Below are positions 30,983 through 39,245 of a stretch of DNA of 64,000 bases, piece by piece. The notes under the pieces are model-generated. The model saw nothing but the letters and a program-made list of their open reading frames with translations. It made no database searches and had not been told where the DNA came from. Numbering within the stretch: the first letter of the stretch is position 1; the number at the start of each line of letters is the position of its first letter. Source of the DNA: Actinomycetota bacterium. Lineage in GTDB: Bacteria > Actinomycetota > Thermoleophilia > Solirubrobacterales > 70-9. The stretch spans positions 124,001 to 188,000 of the forward strand of contig JAFDWB010000009.1 of assembly GCA_018268675.1 (NCBI GenBank), read 5' to 3'. Position numbers and translations under genes: made by a program.

Positions 30983-32239
30983 TCAGCCGGCAGCGCCGCC
31001 GACCGCGCGCCGCAGCGGCCCCGCCAGGTCCCCTTTCCGTCCCACCGCGACGCCCCCGAGCCCGAGCCACGTCGACACCAGCCGCAGTTCGTCGGCCAGC
31101 TCGCGGGCGACCTCGTCCGCCTCCACCTTGGGCTCGGCGAAGGCGCCGACCACTCGCAGGACGCCGGCCTGGCGGTCGCTTTTGAGGTCGATGCGGGCGA
31201 CCAGGCGGTCGCCGAGGAGGAAGGGGAGGACGTAGTAGCCGAAGACGCGCTTCGGGGCCGGGACGTAGATCTCGATCCGGTAGCGGAAGTCGAAGAGGCG
31301 CTCGGTCCGCTCGCGCGCCCAGACCATCGAGTCGAAGGGGCTGAGGAGCGCGCGCGCCCGGACGCGGCGCGGCACGGCGAGGTCGTGGGGGGCGTAGGCG
31401 GGCGCGCGCCAGCCCTCGACCGCGACCGTGCGCAGCGCCCCCGCCTCGACCAGCTCCGCCAGCCGCGCCTTCGAGTCGGCGCGCGGCAGCCGGAAGTAGT
31501 CGCCGAGGTCGGGCTCCGTCGCCACCCCGAGCCGGCGCGCCGCGAAGAGCAGCAGCTCGCGCTGCGCCTCCGCCTCCGGCGGCGTCGGCATGTCCAGGAC
31601 CGCGCCCGGCAGCACCCGCTCGGGCAGGTCGTAGAGGCGCTCGAAGTTGACCCGCCGCTCCGCCGTCACCTGGCCGGAGAAGAAGAGGTACTCGAGCGCT
31701 TTCTTGCCCGCGTTCCAGTTCCACATCTCGCCCGCCTGCCGCTGCCGCCGTGGGACGCCGACCGCCGCCGCCCGGATCGGCCCCTCCTCGCGTACCAGGC
31801 GCAGCACCCGCCGCACCAGCCCCGGCTCCTCGCGGGCGACCCGCGCCACCCCGGCCCAGGCGAGCTCGTCGGCGCGCGCCATCCGCCAGCGCAGCAGTGG
31901 CTGCATGTCGATCGGGATCAGCGACGCCTCGTGCCCCCAGTACTCGAAGAGCTCCCGCCGGTCCGCCCGCGACCGCCCGTCCTGCCCGTCCTGGTGGACG
32001 CTCAGCAAATCGAGCGTCTCGCGCGGATACGGCCCGAGCCGCGAGAACAGCGGCATGTAGTGAGAACGGCTGAAGACGTTGACCGAGTCGAGCTGGACGA
32101 TTCCGAGCGGGTCGAGCGCCCGCCGCAGGTGCCGTACGTCGACCCGCCCCCGCGGCCGCGCCCGCGCCAGACCCTGCGCCGCGATCGCCGCCCGCCGCGC
32201 CTGCCCGGCGCTCAGCTCGATGTCGGCGCCCTCGCCCAC
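30983..32239 (-). CDS. YcaQ-family DNA glycosylase (HTH_42, crosslink repair type)
   Basis: 418 residues, GTG start. Contains the family core: LGIVQLDSVNVFSRSHY near residue 46-62, including the QxD motif used for catalysis in E. coli YcaQ, then ELFEYWGHEASLIP near 95, WNAGKKALEYLFFSGQV near 175, and LLSPFDSMVWARERTERLFDF near 292 followed by YYVLPFLLGDRLVARIDLK. YcaQ opens DNA interstrand crosslinks and removes bulky N7-guanine lesions. It may protect against a genotoxic product; it is divergent from an MFS exporter. Confidence 0.87.
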   Translation of the reverse strand: MGEGADIELSAGQARRAAIAAQGLARARPRGRVDVRHLRRALDPLGIVQLDSVNVFSRSHYMPLFSRLGPYPRETLDLLSVHQDGQDGRSRADRRELFEYWGHEASLIPIDMQPLLRWRMARADELAWAGVARVAREEPGLVRRVLRLVREEGPIRAAAVGVPRRQRQAGEMWNWNAGKKALEYLFFSGQVTAERRVNFERLYDLPERVLPGAVLDMPTPPEAEAQRELLLFAARRLGVATEPDLGDYFRLPRADSKARLAELVEAGALRTVAVEGWRAPAYAPHDLAVPRRVRARALLSPFDSMVWARERTERLFDFRYRIEIYVPAPKRVFGYYVLPFLLGDRLVARIDLKSDRQAGVLRVVGAFAEPKVEADEVARELADELRLVSTWLGLGGVAVGRKGDLAGPLRRAVGGAAG

Positions 32240-32294
32240 GCGCCGATTCTTGCCAACGCGACTTCCCGGCGTCGCGGAGCGTCAACTCCGTTTT

Positions 32295-32314
32295 AACGGA
32301 GCATCTGCTCCGTT
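32295..32314. promoter_or_regulatory. Likely TetR-type operator upstream of the MFS exporter
   Basis: A perfect 20-bp inverted repeat, AACGGAGCATCTGCTCCGTT, lies 19 bases before the MFS start. It overlaps a second palindrome, CTCCGTT-TT-AACGGAG (32286-32301), giving three half-sites in a row. Size and placement match TetR operators; the TetR gene directly downstream of the exporter (33884) is the natural candidate. Confidence 0.6.
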
Positions 32315-32333
32315 TCGTGCTACAGTGCCCGAC

Positions 32334-33803
32334 ATGAACCGGAGCGATCACCCCCACTTCAATCCCTGGCTCGCCCTCGTCGTCGTCTGCTTCGGCCAGT
32401 TCATGGTCGTCCTCGACGCCACGATCGTGAACGTCGCGCTGCCCGCGATCCAGCGGGACCTCGGCTTCTCCGACAGCTCGCTGGCCTGGGTCGTCAACGC
32501 CTACACGCTGTTTTTCGGTGGCTTCCTGCTGCTCGGCGGGCGCGCCGCGGACCTGCTCGGCCGGCGCTCGCTGTTCCTCGCCGGCGTCGTCGTCTTCTCG
32601 CTCGCCTCGCTGGCCAACGGGCTGGCGACCTCGGAGACGCAGCTGATCGTCGGCCGCGCCATCCAGGGCCTCGGCGGCGCGATGCTCTCGCCCGCCGCGC
32701 TCTCGGTCATCACCACCTCCTTCGCCGAGGGCGCCGAGCGCACCAAAGCGCTCTCCATCTGGGCCGGCGTCGCCGCGGGGGGTGGCGCGGTCGGCCTCCT
32801 GCTCGGCGGCTTCCTGGTCGAAAGCCTCTCCTGGGAATGGATCTTCTTCGTCAACGTGCCGGTCGGCGTCGCGATCGTCTTCGCCGCCCTCAAATGGGTG
32901 CCGAACTCGGTCCAGGAGGGCGCCCTGCGCCACTTCGACATCGCCGGCGCGATCACCGTCACCGGCGGCCTGATCGCCCTCGTCTACGCGATCGTCGAGG
33001 CCTCCAACTGGGGCTGGGGCGCGCCGAAGACGCTCGGCGTCGCCGCCGGCGGGCTCGCCCTGCTCGCCGCCTTCATCGCGATCGAGCGGCGCTCGCCCGC
33101 CCCGCTGGTGCGCCTGGAGCTGTTCAAGCTGCGCTCGCTGGCGACCGGCAACGGCGTCTTCCTGGTCGTCGCCGGCGGCCTCTTCGCGATGTTCTTCTTC
33201 GCCTCGCTCTACCTGCAGAACATCCTCGGGTACTCGCCGCTGACCACCGGCCTCGCCTTCCTGCCGGTCACTTTCGGGATCGCGATCGGCGCGACCCTGG
33301 CGGAGAAACTGATCCCCCGCGTCGGCCTGCGCCCGGTGCTGCTCTCCGGGATGATGGTCGCCGCCGCCGGGCTCGGGGTGCTCGCCGCGACGACCAAGGT
33401 CGGCGGCCACTACCCGGGCGTCGTCGGCGGCCTCCTGCCGATGTCGATCGGGATGGGGGCGACCTTCGTCTCCCTGACCCTGGTGGCGACCACCAACGTC
33501 GAAGAGCGCGACGCCGGGCTCGCGTCGGGCATCTTCAACACCTCGCAGCAGATCGGCGGGGCGCTCGGCCTGGCGGTCCTCTCCAGCATCGCCAACAGCA
33601 AGACGACCAGCTTCCTCGGCGGGATCGTCGGCCGGCCGACCGTGCTCGACAAACAGGAAGCGCTGGTGTCGGGCTTCCAGACCGCGTTCATCGTCGCCGC
33701 CGGGCTGGTCGCCGCGGGCACGATCCTCGCCGCGCTGCTGCTCCGCCGCAGCGACGTCGCCCGGATCGAGTCCGGCGAAGTCTCCGGCGCGGTCGCGGTC
33801 TGA
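32334..33803 (+). CDS. MFS drug exporter, DHA2 (14-helix) family
   Basis: 489 residues from ATG 32334. Starts PWLALVVVCFGQFMVVLDATIV, with motif A GGRAADLLGRR near residue 66 and the DHA2 motif C region near 150; 14 hydrophobic segments are visible. Relatives such as EmrB/QacA export drugs by proton antiport. Followed by a hairpin (33805-33843) and a TetR gene, and preceded by a TetR-type operator: a self-contained, inducible efflux unit. Confidence 0.9.
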   Translation: MNRSDHPHFNPWLALVVVCFGQFMVVLDATIVNVALPAIQRDLGFSDSSLAWVVNAYTLFFGGFLLLGGRAADLLGRRSLFLAGVVVFSLASLANGLATSETQLIVGRAIQGLGGAMLSPAALSVITTSFAEGAERTKALSIWAGVAAGGGAVGLLLGGFLVESLSWEWIFFVNVPVGVAIVFAALKWVPNSVQEGALRHFDIAGAITVTGGLIALVYAIVEASNWGWGAPKTLGVAAGGLALLAAFIAIERRSPAPLVRLELFKLRSLATGNGVFLVVAGGLFAMFFFASLYLQNILGYSPLTTGLAFLPVTFGIAIGATLAEKLIPRVGLRPVLLSGMMVAAAGLGVLAATTKVGGHYPGVVGGLLPMSIGMGATFVSLTLVATTNVEERDAGLASGIFNTSQQIGGALGLAVLSSIANSKTTSFLGGIVGRPTVLDKQEALVSGFQTAFIVAAGLVAAGTILAALLLRRSDVARIESGEVSGAVAV

Positions 33804-33804
33804 C

Positions 33805-33843
33805 CCCCGACGCTTGTCTTCGATACGCGGACAAGCGTCGGGG
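33805..33843. repeat. 39-bp hairpin family G, copy 1
   Basis: Perfect 14-bp arms CCCCGACGCTTGTC/GACAAGCGTCGGGG around TTCGATACGCG, starting one base after the MFS stop codon. A second copy is at 43577-43615. No T run follows; it could act as a terminator or mRNA 3' shield. Confidence 0.8.
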
Positions 33844-33883
33844 CGCCGCCGCACCGGTGGACGCGCGGGTTAGGCTTCGAGCC

Positions 33884-34525
33884 ATGGCAGCGGCGGAGAG
33901 CGCAACGGCCCTTCGCGCCGACGCGGCGCGCAACCGGGAGCGGATCGTCGCCGCCGCGACCGAGGTCTTCGCCGAGCGCGGCCTGGAGGCGTCGACGGCG
34001 GAGATCGCCGCCCGCGCCGGGGTCGGCGAGGCGACCCTCTTCCGCCGCTTCCCGACCAAGGACGACCTGATCACGGCGATCATCGCCGTGCAGTTCGAGC
34101 AGTCCGCCGAGCTCGCCTCGTCCTGTCTCGAAGAGGAGGACCCCTGGCGGGGGGTCGAACGCTTCCTGTCGGGGATGGCGGAGCGCGCCGCCGACGACCA
34201 CGGGATGTCCGGCGCGGCCAAGGAGCGCTGCATGGCCTCGCCCGCCCTCGCCGACGCGCGCGGCCGCGTCCTCGATCTCACCTCGCAGCTGGTCCGCCGC
34301 GCCCAGAAGGCGGGCGTCATGCGGGAGGACGTCGCGGGCCAGGACCTGATGTTCCTGATGGCGGCCGTCGCCTCGCTCGGCGAACTCCCCTTTCCCGGCC
34401 TGCGCGCCGACCTCTGGAAGCGCTACCTCGGCATCGTCCTCGACGGGCTGCGCCCCGACGGCGCCTCGAAGCTCCGCCCCGGGGCGCCGTCGCGCAAGCT
34501 GATCGAGTTCCCCGAGGTCGAGTAG
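33884..34525 (+). CDS. TetR family transcriptional regulator
   Basis: 213 residues. The N-terminal HTH is canonical: AARNRERIVAAATEVFAERG, then STAEIAARAGVGEATLFRRF (about residues 38-57) and PTKDDLITAI. The C-terminal domain resembles the TetR_C_33-like groups. It sits 80 bases behind the MFS exporter and probably represses it through the palindrome at 32295-32314. Confidence 0.9.
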   Translation: MAAAESATALRADAARNRERIVAAATEVFAERGLEASTAEIAARAGVGEATLFRRFPTKDDLITAIIAVQFEQSAELASSCLEEEDPWRGVERFLSGMAERAADDHGMSGAAKERCMASPALADARGRVLDLTSQLVRRAQKAGVMREDVAGQDLMFLMAAVASLGELPFPGLRADLWKRYLGIVLDGLRPDGASKLRPGAPSRKLIEFPEVE

Positions 34526-34564
34526 CCCGGCCGGCCCGCGGCGGCCGGGGGGTAGCCTTGTCGC

Positions 34565-34984
34565 ATGACTGCCTCCGAGGACCTTTTCGGCCAGAACCAC
34601 GTCCGGCACTACCTCGACACCGACGGCGAGGAAGGCTACGAATGGCGCAACGGGACGAAGATCCTGTTGCTCTTCACCAAGGGGTGGAAGTCCGGTGAGG
34701 GCCGGGCGACCCCGCTGATCTTCGAGCCCGACGGCGAGGACTACCTGATCGTCGCCTCCAACGGCGGCTCCCCGGCACCGCCGGCCTGGTTCCGCAACCT
34801 CGAGGCGGAGCCGGAGATCGAAGCCCAGGTCAAAGGCGACCGCTTCCGCGCCCGCGCCCGCACCGCCACCGCCGAGGAGCAGCCGCGAATGTGGCAGAAG
34901 ATGGCCGAATCCTGGCCGGACTACGACGCCTACCAGCAGCGCACCGACCGCCCGATCCCGGTCGTGGTCCTCGAGCGAGCGTAG
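34565..34984 (+). CDS. Ddn-like deazaflavin (F420)-dependent nitroreductase-family protein
   Basis: 139 residues forming a split beta-barrel: GTKILLLFTKGWKSGEGRATPLIFE near residues 30-55, YLIVASNGGSPAPPAWFRNLEAEPEIEAQV near 61-90, then RFRARARTATAEE and MWQKMAESWPDYDAYQQRT. The K-G-x-x-S-G and SNGGSP segments match the F420-binding site of Ddn/FDOR-A proteins. These use F420H2 to reduce quinones or nitro compounds, and F420 is a marker of actinobacteria. Stand-alone gene in front of a palindrome cluster. Confidence 0.87.
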   Translation: MTASEDLFGQNHVRHYLDTDGEEGYEWRNGTKILLLFTKGWKSGEGRATPLIFEPDGEDYLIVASNGGSPAPPAWFRNLEAEPEIEAQVKGDRFRARARTATAEEQPRMWQKMAESWPDYDAYQQRTDRPIPVVVLERA

Positions 34985-35011
34985 TTCGGTCGGCTGGCGC
35001 CCGGCCGCGCA

Positions 35012-35052
35012 GCCATCCCCCTCATGCTTCGGCTGGTTATGAGGGGGATGGC
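35012..35052. repeat. Palindrome family C, copy 1
   Basis: Perfect 14-bp arms GCCATCCCCCTCAT/ATGAGGGGGATGGC around the 13-base loop GCTTCGGCTGGTT. The loop is almost the same as in copy 2 at 51915-51967. It is 28 bases past the Ddn-like gene stop. Confidence 0.8.
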
Positions 35053-35075
35053 CGCGCCTTGGCCTGCGCCAAGCC

Positions 35076-35124
35076 GGTGCGTTCGCAGTTGGCCACAACA
35101 GTTGTCGATAAGTGCGAACGCGCC
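35076..35124. repeat. Palindrome family D, copy 1
   Basis: Arms GGTGCGTTCGCA/TGCGAACGCGCC (11 of 12) around a 25-base interior that starts GTTGGCCACA and ends GATAAG. Copy 2 is at 52058-52110; both copies follow a family C palindrome. Confidence 0.75.
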
Positions 35125-35184
35125 AGGCCCGGCCGGCCACGTGTGTCGAGGCCCCGTGCCCTCTCCGTCACCAGACACGCACGA

Positions 35185-35238
35185 GGCGCGCCCGCCCCGC
35201 CCTCATAGCCGCCGAAGTGAGGGTGGGACGGGCGCGCC
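35185..35238. repeat. Palindrome related to family C, copy 3
   Basis: 21-bp arms GGCGCGCCCGCCCCGCCCTCA and its partner pair at 19 of 21 positions, 12-base loop. The outer arm GGCGCGCCCG and the CCTCA end match copy 2 of family C. It ends 20 bases before the stop of the convergent flavoprotein gene. Confidence 0.65.
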
Positions 35239-35258
35239 GACGGGCGGCTGCCACCCGC

Positions 35259-36971
35259 CTAGCCCGGCGCGCCGACGCCGGCGGGGGTCGTGTCGGAGAG
35301 GAGCTCGTGGGCGAAGCGAACCACGAGGGCGCCGTCGCCGACCGCGCCCGCGACCCGGTTCGACGCTCCGGCCCGCACGTCGCCCGCGGCGAAGACGCCG
35401 GGGCGCACGGTCTCCAGCAGCGCCGGCTCGCGGTCGACGAGCGGCCAGGCCATGTGGCCCTCGCAATGGTGGGCGCCCTCGCCGCAGAGGAGGAAGCCCG
35501 CGTCGTCGGTCGCCAGCATGCCGTCGGACACCTCGGTGCAGGGGTCGGCGCCGATCATCACGTAGACGGCGCTGGTGTCGACGTCGCGGCGCGCGCCGTC
35601 GCTCGACTGCAGGGTCACCGATTCGACCACCGCGCCGCCGTGCAGGGCGACGACCTCGGTCTCGGTCAGGACCTCGATCCGCGGCGAGCGCTCCACCCGG
35701 TCCACCAGGTAGCGCGACATCGTCGACTTCAGCCCCTGCCCGCGCACGATCACCCGCACGCTGCGCGCTTGGCGGGAGAGGGCGACCGCCGCCTGCCCGG
35801 CCGAGTTGCCGCCGCCGATCACGATCACGTCTTTGTCGCGCGCCCGTTCGGCGTCGGTCGGCATCGCCGCGTGGTAGACGCCGGCGCCGCGGAAGCGGTC
35901 GACCCCCTCGGCGCGCAGCTCGCGCCAGCGCGCCCCGGTCGCCATCACCAGCGAGCGCGCCAGCACGTGCTGGCCGTCGTCGAGGTCGATCCGCACCAGC
36001 CCTTCCGGGCCGTCGGCGAGCTCGGTCGCGCGGTGGTAGCTGGAGAGGACGGCGTCGAAGCGGCGCGCCTGCAGGGTCGCTTTGGTGGTCAGCTCGCGGC
36101 CGCCGATCCCGGTCGGGAAGCCGAGGTAGTTCTCGATCCGGGTGCTCGTCCCGGCCTGGCCGCCGGGCGCCCAGGACTCGACCACGAGCGTCCGCAGCCC
36201 CTCCGAGCCCCCGTACACAGCCGCCGCCAGCCCGGCGGGCCCGGCGCCGAGCACGACCAGATCGAAGCGCTCGCCGTCGACCTCGGCCCGCAGCCCGAGC
36301 CCGCGCGCCACCTGCGCCGGGGACGGGTTGCGCAGCACCTGCCGGGCGTGCACGAGCACCGGCGTTTCCTCGCGCGGTATCTCGAGCCAGTCGAGCATCT
36401 CCTGGCTCTCCGGGTCGTTGTCGACGTCATACCAGCGCACCGGGAGGAGGTTGCGCTCCAGCAGGTCGCGCACTTCGAAGGCGCGGCGGGACGCCTGCGG
36501 AGCGATCAGGCGCATCACCCCGAAGCCCATCTCTTCGGCGCGGGCGCGCCGGGCGAGCAGGGTGCGGAAGACCTGTTCGCCGAACTCGGGCCAGTCGGCG
36601 ACCATGCGGCGGAGCGCCTCGCGCTCGAAGACGAGCGCCTCGGTCGGCTCGGCCGCCACCGCGGCGCTGATCGTCGGCTCGCCGGTAAAGGCGGCGATGT
36701 CGCCGATGTAGGTGCCGGGGCCCGCGGCCCCCACGTACACGTCCTTGCCCGGCTTGCGGTCGACGAACTCGACCCTACCGCCGAGGAGGACGAAGAACGG
36801 CGCGTCGCGCACGGCGTGCTCGTAGAGGACCTCGCCCGGCCCGAACGAGCGGCGCTCGCCGCCCTTCTTCTTCTCCAGCCACGCGAGCTTCGCCTCCGAG
36901 AGGCGCGGGAAGATCACAGGATCGTCGATATCTTGGAACGGTTCGGCGCGAACCACACGAACTTCTTGCAT
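35259..36971 (-). CDS. cNMP-binding domain fused to thioredoxin-reductase-like flavoprotein
   Basis: 570 residues. Residues about 20-150 form a cyclic-nucleotide-binding beta-roll (ERRSFGPGEVLYEH, GPGTYIGDIAAFTGEPTISA). About 180-235 resembles a glutaredoxin/thioredoxin-fold segment (VRWYDVDNDPESQEMLDWL, TPVLVHARQVLRNPS). From 246 an FAD/NAD(P) oxidoreductase: VVLGAGPAGLAAAVYG, APGGQAGTSTRIENYLGFP, DVIVIGGGNSAGQAA near 395 and FAAGDVR near 530. The CxxC redox pair of thioredoxin reductase, expected before GGGNSA, is absent (YHAAMPTDAERARD), so it is not a thioredoxin reductase. It may be a redox enzyme gated by a nucleotide signal. Known domain arrangement in bacteria; substrate unknown. Confidence 0.85.
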   Translation of the reverse strand: MQEVRVVRAEPFQDIDDPVIFPRLSEAKLAWLEKKKGGERRSFGPGEVLYEHAVRDAPFFVLLGGRVEFVDRKPGKDVYVGAAGPGTYIGDIAAFTGEPTISAAVAAEPTEALVFEREALRRMVADWPEFGEQVFRTLLARRARAEEMGFGVMRLIAPQASRRAFEVRDLLERNLLPVRWYDVDNDPESQEMLDWLEIPREETPVLVHARQVLRNPSPAQVARGLGLRAEVDGERFDLVVLGAGPAGLAAAVYGGSEGLRTLVVESWAPGGQAGTSTRIENYLGFPTGIGGRELTTKATLQARRFDAVLSSYHRATELADGPEGLVRIDLDDGQHVLARSLVMATGARWRELRAEGVDRFRGAGVYHAAMPTDAERARDKDVIVIGGGNSAGQAAVALSRQARSVRVIVRGQGLKSTMSRYLVDRVERSPRIEVLTETEVVALHGGAVVESVTLQSSDGARRDVDTSAVYVMIGADPCTEVSDGMLATDDAGFLLCGEGAHHCEGHMAWPLVDREPALLETVRPGVFAAGDVRAGASNRVAGAVGDGALVVRFAHELLSDTTPAGVGAPG

Positions 36972-37021
36972 GGCTCAAAGCTACAGCGGCGCCCAAGCGG
37001 GCCCGACCTAGAATCCGACCC

Positions 37022-37228
37022 ATGCGAATCGGCACGCCGTTCGGCGAGTACCCGTTCCAGTACCGCCGCCTCGAGCGCCGCGCCGAGGGCCTTGCGATCG
37101 TCGGCACCGTGGCCGGGATCGAGTCGACGGTCGTGTTCGACAAGGAGGACGCGAAGCGCGCCGCCGTGGCGCTCGCGGCCCCTGCCGCCGTCGCGGCGCT
37201 TGTGCTGCTGGCGTGCGGGCGGCGCTGA
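37022..37228 (+). CDS. Small conserved-looking protein with C-terminal hydrophobic segment
   Basis: 68 residues, divergent from the flavoprotein gene with a 50-bp gap. MRIGTPFGEYPFQYRRLERR begins a soluble basic part with AEGLAIVGTVAGIESTVVFD; the C-terminus AAVALAAPAAVAALVLLACG could be a membrane anchor. No known domain recognised. Codon-position GC and a clear divergent promoter position favour a real gene. Confidence 0.5.
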   Translation: MRIGTPFGEYPFQYRRLERRAEGLAIVGTVAGIESTVVFDKEDAKRAAVALAAPAAVAALVLLACGRR

Positions 37229-37311
37229 GGGCTGCGCGAGAGCCGCGTCACGCTTCCGTGACAGCGTCCGCGCGTCCCGCCGTCCACCGGTCACCCCCCG
37301 CGCACGCCCAG

Positions 37312-37450
37312 GTTGATGGGCCGAAAACCGGACCATGTGACGGGTTTTCGGCCCATCAACTTGGACCCGTCTACGGAAGGCGCACCGAAGCCACGCACTT
37401 CGTCACGACCTTCCACGCCAGGCGCCGCGAACCTCGTCCCCATCCTGAAA
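37312..37450 (+). repeat. Repeat family B, copy 1: palindrome plus 90-bp conserved tail
   Basis: Palindrome 37312-37360 has perfect 18-bp arms gttgatgggccgaaaacc / ggttttcggcccatcaac. The next 90 bases (to CATCCTGAAA at 37450) match the reverse complement of 59425-59513 at most positions (GGAAGGCGCACCGAAGC, GCACTTCGTCACG, CGTCCCCATCCTGAAA). So a 139-bp element exists in two orientations; a third, tail-less palindrome is at 51009. Confidence 0.88.
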
Positions 37451-37492
37451 CCCGCCCGCCGTCCGCCACCCCGATCTGCGAGATTGGCGCGC

Positions 37493-38467
37493 GTGCCGAC
37501 TGTCTTGACGCCCGGAGGAATCGAGCTCGCTTACGAGACCGTCGGCTCGCCCGCCGACCCGGCGCTGCTCATGGTGATGGGCTACGGGGCGCAGCTGATC
37601 GCCTGGCCGCGGGGGTTCTCGGAGATGCTCGCCGCCGGCGGCCGCTTCGTGATCGAGTTCGACAACCGCGACTCAGGCCTCTCCTCGAAGCTCGACGGGG
37701 TGGAGGTCGAGATGGACGCGCTCTTGGCCGCGGCCCGCGCCGGCGATCGCGCCCGGGTCGCCGAGCTCGCTCCCTACACCTTGAGCGACCTCGCGACCGA
37801 CGCGGCGGCGCTGCTGGACGCCCTCGGCATCGACCGCGCCCACGTGCTCGGCGCCTCGATGGGCGCGATGATCGCCCAGCAGATGGCGATCGAGCGGCCG
37901 GAGCGGCTGCTCTCCTTGGTCTCGATGATGTCGACGACCGGCGAGCCCGAGTTCGGCGCGCCGTCGCCGCAGGCGCTCGAGGCCCTGCTCACCCCGTCGC
38001 CGGCCGAGCGCGCCGCCTACATCGAGAGCTCGGGCGCCAAGGGGATGATCTGGGCGTCGCGGCGCTACGGCGACCGCACCCGCCTCGAAGCCCTTGCCGC
38101 CGCGGGCTACGACCGCTGCTTCTACCCGCAGGGGGTGAGCCGCCAGCTCGCCGCGATCCTGGCGACCGGCTCGCGCGCCGACGGGCTGCGGGCGCTCGAC
38201 GTCCCGACGCTGGTGATCCACGGGTTGGACGACACGCTGATCGCGCCGGACGGCGGTGAGCGGACCGCCGAGCTGATCCCGGGGGCCCGCCTGCTGCTGG
38301 TCGAGGACATGGGGCACGATCGGCCGGAAGCTCTTTGGCCGTTGCTCGTTGACGCGATTCTTGGGCATACCGGGGGGGACGAGTCGATGGACCCCCTCGC
38401 TCACGAACAGCGGGGAGGTTCGTTCGGGGGTCCATCGATTCGTCCCGTGGAGGCCGGCGATGGGTGA
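37493..38467 (+). CDS. Alpha/beta hydrolase
   Basis: 324 residues from GTG 37493; the frame is open upstream through repeat B but homology begins at VPTVLTPGGIELAYET. Catalytic triad visible: Ser in GASMGAMIAQQ near residue 122, Asp in IHGLDDTLIAP near 244, His in DMGHDRPE near 275. The DNRDSGLSSKL segment matches the oxyanion-loop region of this family (heroin-esterase/proline-iminopeptidase-like groups). The last 30 residues are encoded by palindrome F (38376-38446) and probably not part of the fold. It overlaps the next start by 8 bases. Confidence 0.86.
   Translation: MPTVLTPGGIELAYETVGSPADPALLMVMGYGAQLIAWPRGFSEMLAAGGRFVIEFDNRDSGLSSKLDGVEVEMDALLAAARAGDRARVAELAPYTLSDLATDAAALLDALGIDRAHVLGASMGAMIAQQMAIERPERLLSLVSMMSTTGEPEFGAPSPQALEALLTPSPAERAAYIESSGAKGMIWASRRYGDRTRLEALAAAGYDRCFYPQGVSRQLAAILATGSRADGLRALDVPTLVIHGLDDTLIAPDGGERTAELIPGARLLLVEDMGHDRPEALWPLLVDAILGHTGGDESMDPLAHEQRGGSFGGPSIRPVEAGDG
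38376..38446. repeat. Palindrome family F, copy 1, at the 3' end of the hydrolase gene
   Basis: 20-bp arms GGGACGAGTCGATGGACCCC and partner pair at 19 of 20 positions; the interior TCGCTCACGAACAGCGGGGA then GGTTCG is almost the same as in copy 2 (53777-53844). It is translated as the hydrolase tail (ESMDPLAHEQRGGSFGGPS) and ends 13 bases before the next start codon. Confidence 0.8.
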
Positions 38468-39245
38468 CAAGGGGCGGGCGCGGGATAGGCCGCTCTTCAC
38501 CGGGCGGGTTGAATCGATTGAGCCGCTCACGCCGACGGTGATCCGGGTGGTCTTCGGTGGGGAGGGGCTCGCGGGGTTCGCGCCTGGGGAGTTCAGCGAC
38601 AGCTACGTGAAGCTTCTGTTTCCGCGCGCGGGGGCGGGCGCGGAGGAGCGGGCGAAGGTGCGGACCTACACGGTGCGCCAGTGGGACGCGGGGCGGCGTC
38701 TGCTCACGATCGACTTCGTCGTCCACGGGGACGAGGGGGTCGCCGGGCCCTGGGCGACCGCGGCCACTCCCGGCGACACGCTGCAGATGCGCGGTCCCGG
38801 CGGCGGCTACGCTCCCGACGCCGAGGCGGACTGGCACCTGCTGGCGGGCGACACCAGCGTCATCCCGGCGATCTCCGCCTCGCTCCCCCGCATCCCCGCC
38901 GGCCGCCCGGTCCACGCCTTCCTCCAGGTCCACGGCCCCGAGGAGCACCTGGAGCTCACCTCGCCCGGCGACCTCGAGGTCCACTGGCTCCATGGCGACG
39001 CCGACGCCCAGCTCGCCGACGCGATCGCCGCCCTCGACTTCCCGCCCGGCACCCCGCAGGTCTTCCTCCACGGCGAGGCCACCGCCGTCCGCCTCGCCCG
39101 CCGCCACCTGGTCCTCGACCGCGCCGTCCCCGCCTCGGCCCTCTCCGCCTCCGGCTACTGGAAGCGCACCCTCACCGACGAAGGCTGGCGCCAGGCCAAG
39201 GCCGACTGGAACCGCCAGGTCGAGGCCGAAGCCGCCGGCGTCTGA
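38460..39245 (+). CDS. Siderophore-interacting protein (FAD/NAD(P)H ferric reductase family)
   Basis: 261 residues, ATG overlapping the hydrolase end. SIP layout: FAD domain with SDSYVKLLFPRAG near residue 40 and VRTYTVRQWD near 66 (the RxYTxR motif), then FVVHGDEGVAGPWATAATPGD near 86-106. NAD(P) domain: WHLLAGDTSVIPAISASLPRIP near 121, HGEATAVRLARRHL near 210 and SASGYWKRTLTDEGWRQAK near the end, the family signature. It releases iron from internalised ferric siderophores by reduction. No siderophore transporter is nearby. Confidence 0.92.
   Translation: MGDKGRARDRPLFTGRVESIEPLTPTVIRVVFGGEGLAGFAPGEFSDSYVKLLFPRAGAGAEERAKVRTYTVRQWDAGRRLLTIDFVVHGDEGVAGPWATAATPGDTLQMRGPGGGYAPDAEADWHLLAGDTSVIPAISASLPRIPAGRPVHAFLQVHGPEEHLELTSPGDLEVHWLHGDADAQLADAIAALDFPPGTPQVFLHGEATAVRLARRHLVLDRAVPASALSASGYWKRTLTDEGWRQAKADWNRQVEAEAAGV

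Noticed and set aside
29553-33854. A 1433-codon minus-strand frame
   Set aside because: Upstream of 30911 it is composition shadow of the YcaQ-like and MFS genes; only the P450 part has motifs.
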